Source: an uncultured Clostridia bacterium
Lineage (GTDB): Bacteria; Bacillota; Clostridia; Christensenellales; Pumilibacteraceae
DNA length: 34,822 nt
Assembly (NCBI GenBank): GCA_947086925.1
Contig: CAMUAL010000019.1
Coordinates: 1-34,822, forward strand
Direction of reading: 5' to 3'
Numbering within the stretch: position 1 is the first letter of the stretch; each line of letters starts with the position of its first letter. The notes under the pieces were generated by a model that was not told where the DNA came from, did no database searches, and saw nothing but the letters and a program-made list of their open reading frames with translations. Of the stretch, positions 25,347-34,042 are shown one piece after another. Position numbers and translations under genes: made by a program.

Positions 25347-25922
25347 TTACATTAAATCGATTTTTTTAAGAACGGGGAACAGGAATCCGACGATAACTGC
25401 GTTCAGTAAAAATACGGGTGCTTGCGTGCTTATGCGCAATATAAACAGCGATTTGAAAGATGTATTCGAAATCAAAGCGAGCTGATAAGTTCCGATTCCC
25501 AAAGTGCATGCAAACAGCGCAACCGCCGTGCCTATTAAAAGTTTTAACCTCGGGTCGATTTTGGGGATTTTAAACGCAAGTCCGAAAATAAAGCCTATAA
25601 GGGTATTCGACAGTATGGTAAGCGGCAACGGAAGTCCGCCTGTGGAAATTATCAAAGTGCCGATTAAGTCGGTGATAAACGCTACCGCCGCCCCGCCCAA
25701 AGGACCCATTGCGATTCCCGCAATTATCCACGGCAGATATACAAAGGTGATTTTGAAATCACCGAATGAAAACATCTGCCCCATTAACTTACACACCAAT
25801 GCGAGCGCAACCAAAATCGCTCGGTAAGTAATTTGCCTTGTGCCAATAATTTTTTTCTTTTTTTCTTTGCCGCGGTTTGCTTCCGTTTTAACGGTTGCAA
25901 TTTCCTGTGAACTTTTGTTCAT
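25347..25922 (-). CDS. ECF transporter S component, FolT-like
   Basis: A 191-residue substrate-binding membrane subunit of an energy-coupling-factor vitamin importer. After a basic N-terminal segment of about 30 residues come about six membrane helices, with the family pattern FKITFVYLPWIIAGIAMGPLGG, then DLIGTLIISTGG and PLPLTILSNTLIGFIFG (each read in separate stretches). This pattern is closest to FolT, the folate S component, but other substrates are possible. Such subunits use a shared EcfA-EcfA'-EcfT module encoded elsewhere, which is absent here. The frame opens at a TTG at 25931 that abuts AGGAGG; the ATG at 25922 has good spacing and is preferred. The leader is too short for a vitamin riboswitch. 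Confidence 0.85.
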   Translation of the reverse strand: MNKSSQEIATVKTEANRGKEKKKKIIGTRQITYRAILVALALVCKLMGQMFSFGDFKITFVYLPWIIAGIAMGPLGGAAVAFITDLIGTLIISTGGLPLPLTILSNTLIGFIFGLAFKIPKIDPRLKLLIGTAVALFACTLGIGTYQLALISNTSFKSLFILRISTQAPVFLLNAVIVGFLFPVLKKIDLM

Positions 25923-25954
25923 GTCGGGCAACCTCCTATTAAATTGTTGTGCTT

Positions 25955-25983
25955 AGTATAACTTAGTTATGCGGTTTTGGCAA
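25955..25983 (-). promoter_or_regulatory. sigma-A promoter of the ECF S component gene
   Basis: TTGCCA (25978-25983) lies inside the 3' end of the flippase gene and TATACT (25955-25960) is 17 bp downstream, so the S component has its own promoter although it follows another gene on the same strand. Confidence 0.65.
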
Positions 25984-27493
25984 TCGATTTAAGCCTCTTT
26001 TTCGGATTTTTCTTTCCGATAATTATACTCAAATCGATTGTGCCGAATACAAGCGAAAGCAAAAACATGAATACGCACCCCACAAGCGCGCTCACCGATA
26101 TGGAAAGCATAAGGGGGAGATAGCTCATAAGCGAATATACGGTTTTCGTTAAAAAAGTTGCGGGCAGAATAAGGAGCGACGAAACTATAAGGTGATACAT
26201 AAACCCGAGCTTAATGTCGGTGCGTTTTTTTATTGCGATAATATCGAGAATACTCGAAGTTGTCAGACTTGCGCCTAAACCAAAAGTAAGAATATCTATC
26301 GAAAAGTTTTTGCAGAATATTGCAAGAATTATAAACAGCACCGACGAGCCTATCATGTAATTGAAAAATCCGCGTTTTTCGAGGTCTAACGAGTTTAACA
26401 TGCTCGACGCGATATTTTCTACGCTTACGGGAATTAAGAGCCACGCCGAGTGAGCCAAGAATCTGCCTGCGTCGGCATTGTCGTAAACGAATTTTCCTAT
26501 CGGACTGCCGAGTGCCCCGAACATGGGTACGAAAACCGCCGCCACCACAATCGAAATTTTAAGCGCGGATTCTATCTGCCTTTGCGCGCTCTGTTTGTTG
26601 CCCGAACCGTATGCCGATGAAAGCGTGGGAATCATAACGTAGGCAAGCGAGCCCACAACGGTAATGGGAATATAAAGTAAAGGCATAGCCATGCCTATGC
26701 TCGAACCGAATATGTACATAGCCTGTTCGTTTGTGTGCCCCATGCCAACAAGAATCATGGGAACGACTATTGCCACCACCGAATTGACTATACTGCTCGA
26801 CGCCCGAACAAACGTAATGGGGGCAGACGATGCGATAAGCGGCACAATCTTACCTTTTGGCGACGACATTTTGCCTTTATTTGCGTAAAAACACACAATA
26901 CAGCAAACGGCGGTAACTCCGCAAGAAACGCTCAGCGATAACGCCGTCATTTTAAGGCGGTTGAATCCGAGAAGGAACAGAAGTACGGTAAGAAGAATAC
27001 GCACCGACTGCTCGATAACTTCGATTACGCTCATTACCGTGTATTTTTGCTTGCCCCACAGGTTGCCGCGGAAAGCGGAATATATCCCCGAGAACAGCAC
27101 GCCGGGGAGCATAAACAGCAAAACGGTCATGCTTTCGGGACTCGCCATCAAACTGCCTATCGGTTTATTCAAAATTACGGTAATAAGGCAAACGATAACC
27201 GCACTGCCAATGCCGACTATAAGCGCGGCGGCAACCGTGCCGCCGGAGTCCTTTTTGTTTCCGGCGTTTTCGTATTTTGCCGTAAGTTTGGATACGATAA
27301 GCGGAATGCCGCTTGTCGTAACCGTAAGCAGTAAAAAGAAAATACTGAGTGCGACTTGATAAACACCCATATTTACTGCGCCGAGCTCGCGCGAAAGATA
27401 TATTTTGAAAAAGAATCCGAGCACGCGGTCGATAACCGTAAAAAAAGTTACCGACAGCACCGCTTTGAATAAATAATGTGACGCACTTTTCAC
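25967..27493 (-). CDS. SpoVB/MurJ-like flippase of the MOP (MVF) superfamily
   Basis: A 508-residue membrane protein with about fourteen hydrophobic segments. The N-terminal pattern (RVLGFFFKIYLSRELGAVNM, GVYQVALSIFFLL, SGIPLIVSKLTAKYENAG) is that of the polysaccharide-biosynthesis/SpoVB branch of lipid-linked oligosaccharide flippases. Bacillus has several members: SpoVB (cortex precursor flipping in sporulation), YtgP/MurJ (vegetative lipid II) and YkvU. The sequence is most like the SpoVB group by eye, but I cannot rule out a vegetative lipid II flippase. It starts with GTG; AGAGGTG lies six bases upstream. I saw no convincing sigma-A promoter, which would fit a sporulation sigma factor. 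Confidence 0.88.
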   Translation of the reverse strand: MKSASHYLFKAVLSVTFFTVIDRVLGFFFKIYLSRELGAVNMGVYQVALSIFFLLLTVTTSGIPLIVSKLTAKYENAGNKKDSGGTVAAALIVGIGSAVIVCLITVILNKPIGSLMASPESMTVLLFMLPGVLFSGIYSAFRGNLWGKQKYTVMSVIEVIEQSVRILLTVLLFLLGFNRLKMTALSLSVSCGVTAVCCIVCFYANKGKMSSPKGKIVPLIASSAPITFVRASSSIVNSVVAIVVPMILVGMGHTNEQAMYIFGSSIGMAMPLLYIPITVVGSLAYVMIPTLSSAYGSGNKQSAQRQIESALKISIVVAAVFVPMFGALGSPIGKFVYDNADAGRFLAHSAWLLIPVSVENIASSMLNSLDLEKRGFFNYMIGSSVLFIILAIFCKNFSIDILTFGLGASLTTSSILDIIAIKKRTDIKLGFMYHLIVSSLLILPATFLTKTVYSLMSYLPLMLSISVSALVGCVFMFLLSLVFGTIDLSIIIGKKNPKKRLKSIAKTA

Positions 27494-27556
27494 GTTTTCA
27501 CCTCTTAATACGTATATATATTAACGCCGCGTTTTTTATATTACGGTATTTTTCGA

Positions 27557-27574
27557 TGCCGCAACATTGCGGCA
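27557..27574. promoter_or_regulatory. palindrome in a divergent intergenic region, possible operator
   Basis: TGCCGCAA-CA-TTGCGGCA is a perfect inverted repeat of eight-base arms with a two-base spacer. It lies between the flippase gene (minus) and the lipoprotein gene (plus). A two-base loop cannot close as a hairpin without opening pairs, so a dimeric DNA-binding protein is a more natural reader than a terminator. Confidence 0.35.
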
Positions 27575-27631
27575 CGGCGTGAGCGCGCATTGTACACGAA
27601 ATTTTCACAGCTGCAAAAAGTACGAAAAAAG

Positions 27632-27660
27632 TTGAAATCGGTTGATAATTGTGGTATACT
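27632..27660 (+). promoter_or_regulatory. sigma-A promoter of the transglutaminase-like lipoprotein gene, abutting the start codon
   Basis: TTGAAA (27632-27637) and TATACT (27655-27660) are 17 bp apart. The expected start (about seven bases after the -10 box, near 27667) falls two bases before the ATG at 27669. Confidence 0.7.
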
Positions 27661-27668
27661 ATAATATA

Positions 27669-30323
27669 ATGAAAAAATTATCCGTAAAAATTTCGGCGGC
27701 AATGCTGTCGGTTATAATGGTTTTATCCGCTTTGCTCCTTACGGGGTGTTGGGGATTATTCAATGTGCGCGTTAACGGCATAGAATTTGTTTCCGACGGC
27801 AACGACGGAACTCTTTTGGAAATGTCGGTCGGCGAAACCGTGGAAATAAGCAAGTTTATCACCGTTCTTCCGTCGAAAGCCACGAACAAGAATTACACGG
27901 TTACGAGCAGTAACAACGGAATTATAAAAATAGGTTCGCAGACTTCTGCTGGGCGCACCCGCGTTTATGCCGAAGCGGTGGGAGTAGGCAGTGCAACGCT
28001 TACGGCAAAAACCGAGGACGGCGGACGCACCGCGCAAATAGACGTAAACGTATCGTATGCGCAGCCGGACTTTTTAACCGTTGAAATAGGCGAAACGCTA
28101 CGCGTTGTGGACGACATAGTGATTTTCCGCAAAGACGATATTTCGCCCGTAACGCTTGTTGCAAACTCGAATAACAATATATCGCCCGACACGCGCGTTG
28201 CGTGGACGGTTTCGGGCGATAGTACCGATTATTACACGGCATGCGGAGAAGAATTCGTGTTTACGCCCAGGGAAGTGGGCGAAACGGTTATAACCGCATC
28301 GGTTACCGACTCTCAGCAAAGGGTTTACAAAGATACGGTATACGTAAACGTGTACGGTTCTCAGCCGGAAGTTGAGCTTTCTTCGAGCGGAAATCTCGTT
28401 CAAAAAGCGGGCGAATATTCAGCCGTTGAGTTTGCCGCCGAGTACGAGCCTTCTGACGACCCCGCACCCGTAATAAGATGGTTTGTAAACGGAGAAAAAA
28501 GCGGTTCGGGCGACTCCTTTTCATACATGCCGAGCGCGGCGGGCATATACAAAATAGAGCTTATGGTAAACGGCATAAGCGCAGGCTACGATACCGTTTC
28601 GGTAAGCGGCGTGATTGTGCCGCAAAACGTGCGCGTGGATTTCGACAACTGTTACCCGAAAGTGTTTATTCGTTGGGATACCATTCCTTACGCGGCGGGT
28701 TACGAAGTCAGCATAATAGATAACGCTACGGGCAGAACCGTGAGCGACGACATAAACACGAAAAACACCGCCATTGCCGATAAGTTTACCGATTCGGGAT
28801 TCGATGCTTCCGATTATCTGTCGGATAAATTGTTTTCGCGCAGATATACGGTTCGCGTAAAAACGCTTGCTTCGTCCGACGGCACGCTTAACGAGTCGGA
28901 GTATTCTGCGGCATATACCACCGAGCTTATTCCCGCAAAAGCTAAAACGTATCTTGCAAGTAAATTTTGGGACGGCGCGCGAAATCGTTATATAGCCGAT
29001 TTCGGAGAGCTTTACGAATGGCTCGAATACGCGATGCTTTACCGTCCTTTGTCTGTCGAGAGCGGCGAAACGCTCTATTTGGCATATAGCTTTTCTTCGG
29101 CGGCAGACGAGATAGACAAAGCCATGAACGCTCAGCACTTTACGGGAGAGTATATGTATTCGGGTTCGCAGTCGTATACAAGCCGTAAAGAATGTACCTT
29201 TACAATCGATTTCACAACCGACGGTTCGCCGTCCGTTAGAATAAACGGCGTTCATACGGGAGAGGCGTGGAACGCAATAAGACCGCACTTGAATTACGAT
29301 GCAAGCAAGGCGCGTCCCGCAAAGTACGTTTTCCCGATTGATGTGCGCACGCCCGTTTCGGTAAGCACAAGCGATCAGCTTTACTATATGGCACAGCTCG
29401 GTTATCGTCCCGTGCCGGTGAGCGGCAGTGCGGCAGAAAAACTTTATAACTACGCGCGCAGAACTTTGCGTTACATTATAACCGACGATATGACCGAAGT
29501 CGAAAAGGTGCACGCAATATACGATTGGGTAATGTGGCGCGTTACCTACGACCACGAAGTTTTGAACGTGACCGATTTGCATTCGGCGGTTAAATACGAA
29601 TCTTACTATTTGGAGAGCGTTTTCACCGATTACTACTATTACGGCGTGTGCGACGCAATGAGCAAGGCGTTCGTTCTTATGTGCAGTATAGAGGGCATAG
29701 AAAGCATGCGCGTTACGGGCACCGCGGGAACTATGGGCAACGTCGGCGGCCACGCTTGGAACAAAGTTAAAGTAGACGGGCAGTGGTATATATGCGACTG
29801 CACGTGGGGCGATGCGAGTATTCAGATTATGACAATGGGTTCGTACCGCGAGTCGGCAAGCCATATGTACTTTTTGATTACCGACGATATGGTTAGGTAC
29901 ACTCATTTCGAGGACGCAAACATCGATTTCCCCAAAACCGCAACCGCGCGGTATCCGTGGTACGACAAAGATATTATCTACAATAACGGCACAGTGGATT
30001 TTTACCTTGACGGAGTGCAGTCCGATAATGAATTTGCGGCGGAAATCGATAATCTTGTGAGCTACATGCTCGAAACCGAAACGGCGGAGGACCGAAGTTT
30101 TAAGGTGGGTCCGGACTCTTTAAACACGGTGTCGTCGAACTATTTCGGATTCGAAATAGTATCCGACGCCACATGGGGCGGCTCGTCGCGCACGAGTACG
30201 CTCAGAAAATTTCTCGAAAGCAGTTTGCGTAAGCGCGGGCTGTCTAACGGCTCGGATTACTACCTTAACATAACGCAGGCGGGCACGGAATACCACACCA
30301 TTATATTCTTTAAAAAGAGTTGA
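27669..30323 (+). CDS. multidomain lipoprotein with Ig-like repeats and a transglutaminase-like domain
   Basis: An 884-residue surface lipoprotein. The signal peptide MKKLSVKISAAMLSVIM ends in lipobox LLTGC (Cys27). Then follow a BIG2-like domain (about 30-140, with TSSNNGIIKI and GSATLTA), another Ig-like domain (about 140-235), a PKD/Ig-like domain (about 240-325), an FN3-like domain (about 328-430), a long linker and a transglutaminase/cysteine-protease core with triad Cys661 (GVCDAM), His695 (GGHAWN) and Asp710 (CDCTWGD). Such proteins are cell-surface peptidases or cross-linking enzymes; the substrate is unknown. The frame opens at 27642 but that part lies in the promoter. No ribosome binding site precedes the chosen ATG. 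Confidence 0.9.
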   Translation: MKKLSVKISAAMLSVIMVLSALLLTGCWGLFNVRVNGIEFVSDGNDGTLLEMSVGETVEISKFITVLPSKATNKNYTVTSSNNGIIKIGSQTSAGRTRVYAEAVGVGSATLTAKTEDGGRTAQIDVNVSYAQPDFLTVEIGETLRVVDDIVIFRKDDISPVTLVANSNNNISPDTRVAWTVSGDSTDYYTACGEEFVFTPREVGETVITASVTDSQQRVYKDTVYVNVYGSQPEVELSSSGNLVQKAGEYSAVEFAAEYEPSDDPAPVIRWFVNGEKSGSGDSFSYMPSAAGIYKIELMVNGISAGYDTVSVSGVIVPQNVRVDFDNCYPKVFIRWDTIPYAAGYEVSIIDNATGRTVSDDINTKNTAIADKFTDSGFDASDYLSDKLFSRRYTVRVKTLASSDGTLNESEYSAAYTTELIPAKAKTYLASKFWDGARNRYIADFGELYEWLEYAMLYRPLSVESGETLYLAYSFSSAADEIDKAMNAQHFTGEYMYSGSQSYTSRKECTFTIDFTTDGSPSVRINGVHTGEAWNAIRPHLNYDASKARPAKYVFPIDVRTPVSVSTSDQLYYMAQLGYRPVPVSGSAAEKLYNYARRTLRYIITDDMTEVEKVHAIYDWVMWRVTYDHEVLNVTDLHSAVKYESYYLESVFTDYYYYGVCDAMSKAFVLMCSIEGIESMRVTGTAGTMGNVGGHAWNKVKVDGQWYICDCTWGDASIQIMTMGSYRESASHMYFLITDDMVRYTHFEDANIDFPKTATARYPWYDKDIIYNNGTVDFYLDGVQSDNEFAAEIDNLVSYMLETETAEDRSFKVGPDSLNTVSSNYFGFEIVSDATWGGSSRTSTLRKFLESSLRKRGLSNGSDYYLNITQAGTEYHTIIFFKKS

Positions 30324-30345
30324 TTCGCTATAAAAACGATAACGT

Positions 30346-30384
30346 AAAAAACGCAATAAGTAATATAAGCTTTTGCGTTTTTTT
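30346..30384 (+). terminator. intrinsic terminator of the lipoprotein gene
   Basis: AAAAAACGCAA (30346-30356) pairs with TTGCGTTTTTT (30373-30383), and the T run continues one base further. It separates the lipoprotein gene from the nucleotidyltransferase promoter that begins at 30387. Confidence 0.78.
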
Positions 30385-30386
30385 GA

Positions 30387-30415
30387 TTGCCAAATTTTTA
30401 AGCAAATGCTATAAT
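30387..30415 (+). promoter_or_regulatory. sigma-A promoter of the CCA-type nucleotidyltransferase gene, leaderless layout
   Basis: TTGCCA (30387-30392) and TATAAT (30410-30415) are 17 bp apart with TG one base before the -10 box. The ATG at 30422 is the seventh base after the -10 box, which is where transcription is expected to start. Confidence 0.8.
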
Positions 30416-30421
30416 TGACTT

Positions 30422-31759
30422 ATGAATATCTTTATACCCGAAGCGGTAAAACGATTGGCGGCTTGCGCCGGCACTCCCATATATCTTGTGGGCGGCTGTG
30501 TGAGAAACGCCATAGGTAATCTGGGGGAGACTGACGTCGATTTGTGCGGTCCACTCATTGCCACCGCACTCAACTTGCCGCGCGGCGCGCGCGTAAAAAT
30601 CGTAAATTACAGACTCGGAACGGCACTTATCTCGTTTATGGGAGGAAATTACGAGTATACGCCTTTCCGACTCGAAAAATATGCCGAAGGCGGTTCTCAT
30701 ACGCCAACGGAAATTAAATTCACCACTTCTCTCGAAGCAGACGCCATGCGCCGCGATTTTACCGTAAATTCGATTTACGTAAACGTGGCTACGGGCGAAG
30801 TTAAAGACCCTTTGGGCGGTATAGCCGATATAGAACGCAAGGTGCTTCGTTCGTATGCGCCCGAGCGTATTTTTGCGTCGGACGGACTCAGACTTATGCG
30901 GCTTGCGCGCATTGCCGCCGAAACGGGATATAAAATAGACGCGGCAACCGCTCGTGCGGCAATTTTATGCGCGGAAAATCTGAAAGATATTTCGGGCGAG
31001 CGCAAGCGTGAAGAACTCGATAAAATTCTCGTTGCCGATTTAAAATACGGAGTAGAGGGAGCGCATTACCGCGGCTTGAAGCTTTTGGTTAAATTGGGCC
31101 TTATGCCGTATGTTTTGGAGCCGCTTTCGGAAGCGGATAAAATACCGCAGAACCCAGAGTATCACAATTACGACGTGCTCGAACACACTTTGCGCACTGT
31201 AAAAGCCGCCGCGCCTTCGGTGCGTCTTGCCGCGCTTATGCACGATATAGGTAAGCCGTACTGCTACCGCATGTACGGAAACATGCACGGTCACGAAACC
31301 CACGGAGCGGTTATTACGCGCGATTATTTGGGGCAAAGGTGGTTGCGGTATCCAAAAGAAACGGTTGAGCGCGTAGCGGAACTTGTGGAAAATCACATGT
31401 ACGACCGCGACGGTAAAACCAAAGAGGGAAAAATGCGCATGTTTATAGTTAAGCATGCCGATATTATAGACGAGCTTGCGGAGCTTGTCCGCGCCGATAA
31501 AACGGGCACGGGCAAGTTTTTACCCGAGCAAATAGGTGAAAGTCGGCTTGTGGCTTTGCGCGATAAAATGCTCGGCGAAGGCGTTCCTTTTACGCTCGGC
31601 GAACTCGATATTTCGGGAGCGGATTTAACCGATATGGGATACGAAGGCGAGGCGGTAGGCGATATTTTGGCCGATATTCACCGTCAGTGCATATTTACGC
31701 CTAAGCTCAATAACCGCGAGTGGCTTATGGAATACGCTCGCAAGAGGCTTGAAAAATGA
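30422..31759 (+). CDS. cca: CCA-adding-type tRNA nucleotidyltransferase with HD domain
   Basis: A 445-residue class II nucleotidyltransferase, which builds or repairs the tRNA 3' CCA. The active-site loop is LVGGCVRNAIG (Gly24-Gly25) followed by the metal pair Asp38/Asp40 in TDVDLCG, then RRDFTVNS (Arg110-Asp112), the neck motif SGERKREEL and an HD domain (His255, His274-Asp275 in LMHDIGKP). The asparagine in GGCVRN is unusual, since most members have VRD. A poly(A) polymerase of the same family cannot be excluded. There is no ribosome binding site; the promoter layout predicts a leaderless mRNA. The stop overlaps the next start as ATGA. Confidence 0.92.
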   Translation: MNIFIPEAVKRLAACAGTPIYLVGGCVRNAIGNLGETDVDLCGPLIATALNLPRGARVKIVNYRLGTALISFMGGNYEYTPFRLEKYAEGGSHTPTEIKFTTSLEADAMRRDFTVNSIYVNVATGEVKDPLGGIADIERKVLRSYAPERIFASDGLRLMRLARIAAETGYKIDAATARAAILCAENLKDISGERKREELDKILVADLKYGVEGAHYRGLKLLVKLGLMPYVLEPLSEADKIPQNPEYHNYDVLEHTLRTVKAAAPSVRLAALMHDIGKPYCYRMYGNMHGHETHGAVITRDYLGQRWLRYPKETVERVAELVENHMYDRDGKTKEGKMRMFIVKHADIIDELAELVRADKTGTGKFLPEQIGESRLVALRDKMLGEGVPFTLGELDISGADLTDMGYEGEAVGDILADIHRQCIFTPKLNNREWLMEYARKRLEK

Positions 31760-32550
31760 CGGGTGATTTACATATGCACTCCTATTACAGCGACGGGTTT
31801 TATTCGCCGGAAACGGTAATGCAAAAGGCAAAAACCGCAGGTTGCGAAATAGTTGCGCTCACCGACCACGACACGCTCGACGGAATAGAGGAGGCAAATC
31901 GAGCGGCTCATAAACTGAACATAAAAAACGTAACGGGAGTGGAGATTTCCACCTTCGGCGGAGTCGACGCGCATATTCTCGGTTACGGATTCGACCGATT
32001 CAGCGACGAATTTAATTCGTTTATGAACGCGCAAAAAGAGGGACGCAGAGAACGCGCACAGCTTTTGCTGAGTAGGCTTGCCGACCACGGAATCAAAATA
32101 CCTATCGGCGAATTCGACTTCGCGGTGAAACGCGAAATTTCCCGCGCTCATATTGCGGCGGCTATCGTGCGCTTAGGCTACGAACCCGACTTCCATACGG
32201 CAATGCGCAAGTGGTTGTACTCCGGTGCGGCTACATACGTTCCCACGCGAGGGGCTTCTCCCGAGGCGGCGATAAATGCCATTCACCTGGCGGGAGGGCT
32301 TGCGGTTCTTGCCCACCCCGTGCGGCTCGATTTAGACTCGTACGAACGCACCGATTTTATAAAGCGTCTTAAAGCCGCGGGGCTTGACGGAATCGAGGCG
32401 GTTTACAAACGCTCGTCGCGTGAAACGGTGAAAGAGTTCCGCGAACTTGCGGACAGACTGAATCTTTTTGTAACCGCGGGCGCGGACTATCACGGAGATT
32501 CGGGCGAAATAATTCCGCGCGAACAATCCCCGCTTTTCGACTCTATGTAA
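31756..32550 (+). CDS. PHP-domain metal-dependent phosphoesterase (TrpH/RNase AM-like)
   Basis: A 264-residue PHP phosphoesterase of the YciV/TrpH branch, whose studied members hydrolyse 3',5'-nucleoside bisphosphates and 5' ends of short RNAs. Metal-site residues are visible in order: DLHMHSYYSDG (His6, His8, Asp13), LTDHDT (Asp37, His38, Asp39), VEIS (Glu63), AHILGYG (His73), LAHPVR, and GADYHG near the end. It starts four bases before the end of the nucleotidyltransferase gene, so the pair is one coupled operon; a shared role in RNA 3'-end or nucleotide turnover is plausible but inferred. Confidence 0.9.
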   Translation: MTGDLHMHSYYSDGFYSPETVMQKAKTAGCEIVALTDHDTLDGIEEANRAAHKLNIKNVTGVEISTFGGVDAHILGYGFDRFSDEFNSFMNAQKEGRRERAQLLLSRLADHGIKIPIGEFDFAVKREISRAHIAAAIVRLGYEPDFHTAMRKWLYSGAATYVPTRGASPEAAINAIHLAGGLAVLAHPVRLDLDSYERTDFIKRLKAAGLDGIEAVYKRSSRETVKEFRELADRLNLFVTAGADYHGDSGEIIPREQSPLFDSM

Positions 32551-32554
32551 ATAA

Positions 32555-32583
32555 TTACAAAGTTAATATAAAAAGTATATTAT
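32555..32583 (+). promoter_or_regulatory. sigma-A promoter of the VanW-like gene
   Basis: TTACAA (32555-32560) and TATTAT (32578-32583) are 17 bp apart, just after the stop of the PHP gene. Both boxes are one base off consensus. Confidence 0.6.
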
Positions 32584-32628
32584 CATACCGTACACGCCAT
32601 AATAAAACGTAGAAAAGGAGGCGACGGT

Positions 32629-33963
32629 ATGAAACGTATCAAAACAAAAACACGCAAAAATGTTTCGGCGTGTTTTTTATTTGCCTTTTTATTTGTCGCG
32701 ATAACATTGTCGTTCGGCGGTTCGGGCGTTGTACGTGCATTTGCCGATAACGCCGACGAGCGCGCGGAGATAACCGTTACTGCGGGAAGCAAAAGGTACG
32801 TTTACCGCGACGTTATTCTGCCTGCGCCCGACCACACCGTATACGAGCAGATTGAACGCAGAAACATAAACGCTCCGCTCGGCGAAAAAATTAAAACCGT
32901 AGATAAATGTCTTGCCGCGGGTGCGGAATGGAGCGCGGCAATCGGCTACGCATTTCCTCGCCTTACGGCGTTTGTAGATAAAATCGAATCCGAAATAAAA
33001 GCCGACCCGGTGAACAGCGAAATAAAGTTTTATCCCAACCGCAAACCCATGTTCGTAATTTCCCGCGCACGCGAAGGAAGAATCGCCGACGTAAAAAGAC
33101 TTTATCAGGATATTTACCTTGCACTCAAAAAGGGAGCGAAAGCAAGGGTGAATCTTAAAACGATAGGAATAGCGCCCGACGTTACCGAATCGGACAACGC
33201 AAAACTTACCGATAAAATAAGTGAATTTTCCACTTCGTTTTCCTCGTCTGCCGACGGGCGCAAAAACAATATACGACTTGCCGTAAGCAAAATTAACGGA
33301 ACGGTGCTCGGGGCTGGCGAAGAATTTTCGTTTAACGGAAAGGTGGGGGCACGCACCGAAAAAAACGGATTTTCGGTTGCTAAAATAATTGTTGCGGGAG
33401 AGTACACCGAAGGCGTGGGCGGCGGAGTGTGTCAGGTTTCGACCACTCTTTATAATGCCGCGCTTACCGCCGGCATGAAGGTTACTTCTGTTAGAAATCA
33501 CACCATTGCGCCCTCTTACGTTTCGCCGTCGCTCGATGCAATGGTGAACGCGTCGTCAAGCGATTTGAAGTTTGTAAACCCGTACGATACCCCTGTTTTT
33601 ATCAAAGCGGAAAGTGCGAACGACATCGCAAAAATAACATTTTACGGATTAAAGCCCGAGTATTCCATTAAAGCGATTTCGCGCGTTATAAGTCGCACCG
33701 AAGTGCCCGAGGATAAAGTGGTTGTGGATTCCGAGCATAAGTTTATCCCCGCCGATTCTCCCGCAGGCGCGCGTGTGAGGGTTTCATACGGGCATGCGGG
33801 GGTAAAGAGCGAGGCGTATTTAAGGTATTTCTCGCGTCAGGGCAGACTGATACGCGAAGAAAAAATCCGCTCGGATTCCTACGCGAAAACACAGGGAATA
33901 GTGGCAGTAAGTCCCGATAAACCGAGCGCGGAAAATGCGAGTATTATGCCTGAAACAACTTAA
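32629..33963 (+). CDS. secreted VanW-family protein with G5-like C-terminus
   Basis: A 444-residue exported protein. The basic N-terminus and hydrophobic run (about 12-33) followed by VRAFADNADE look like a Sec signal peptide cleaved after AFA. The VanW domain (about 200-345) has the family stretch EEFSFNGKVGARTEKNGF and GVGGGVCQVSTTLYNAAL. The C-terminal part (about 350-430) is strand-rich and resembles a G5 domain, a common partner of VanW in clostridial wall proteins. VanW appears in some vancomycin-resistance clusters but its function is unknown; no van genes are present here. AAGGAGG precedes the ATG. Confidence 0.9.
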   Translation: MKRIKTKTRKNVSACFLFAFLFVAITLSFGGSGVVRAFADNADERAEITVTAGSKRYVYRDVILPAPDHTVYEQIERRNINAPLGEKIKTVDKCLAAGAEWSAAIGYAFPRLTAFVDKIESEIKADPVNSEIKFYPNRKPMFVISRAREGRIADVKRLYQDIYLALKKGAKARVNLKTIGIAPDVTESDNAKLTDKISEFSTSFSSSADGRKNNIRLAVSKINGTVLGAGEEFSFNGKVGARTEKNGFSVAKIIVAGEYTEGVGGGVCQVSTTLYNAALTAGMKVTSVRNHTIAPSYVSPSLDAMVNASSSDLKFVNPYDTPVFIKAESANDIAKITFYGLKPEYSIKAISRVISRTEVPEDKVVVDSEHKFIPADSPAGARVRVSYGHAGVKSEAYLRYFSRQGRLIREEKIRSDSYAKTQGIVAVSPDKPSAENASIMPETT

Positions 33964-34042
33964 CGACGAATAATGTCGTATTTACTCTTAAAGGTTGTAT
34001 TATGCTTTCGGTGCAAATAAAATAGCGGCAGGAGGAAAACAA

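Noticed and set aside
32629..33963. Vancomycin resistance locus suggested by VanW
   Set aside because: No vanH, vanA/B-type ligase, vanX or two-component system is present; VanW-domain proteins are common in clostridia without resistance.
33963..33979. Hairpin ACGAC/GTCGT after the VanW-like gene
   Set aside because: Only five base pairs and no T run, so I do not call it a terminator.
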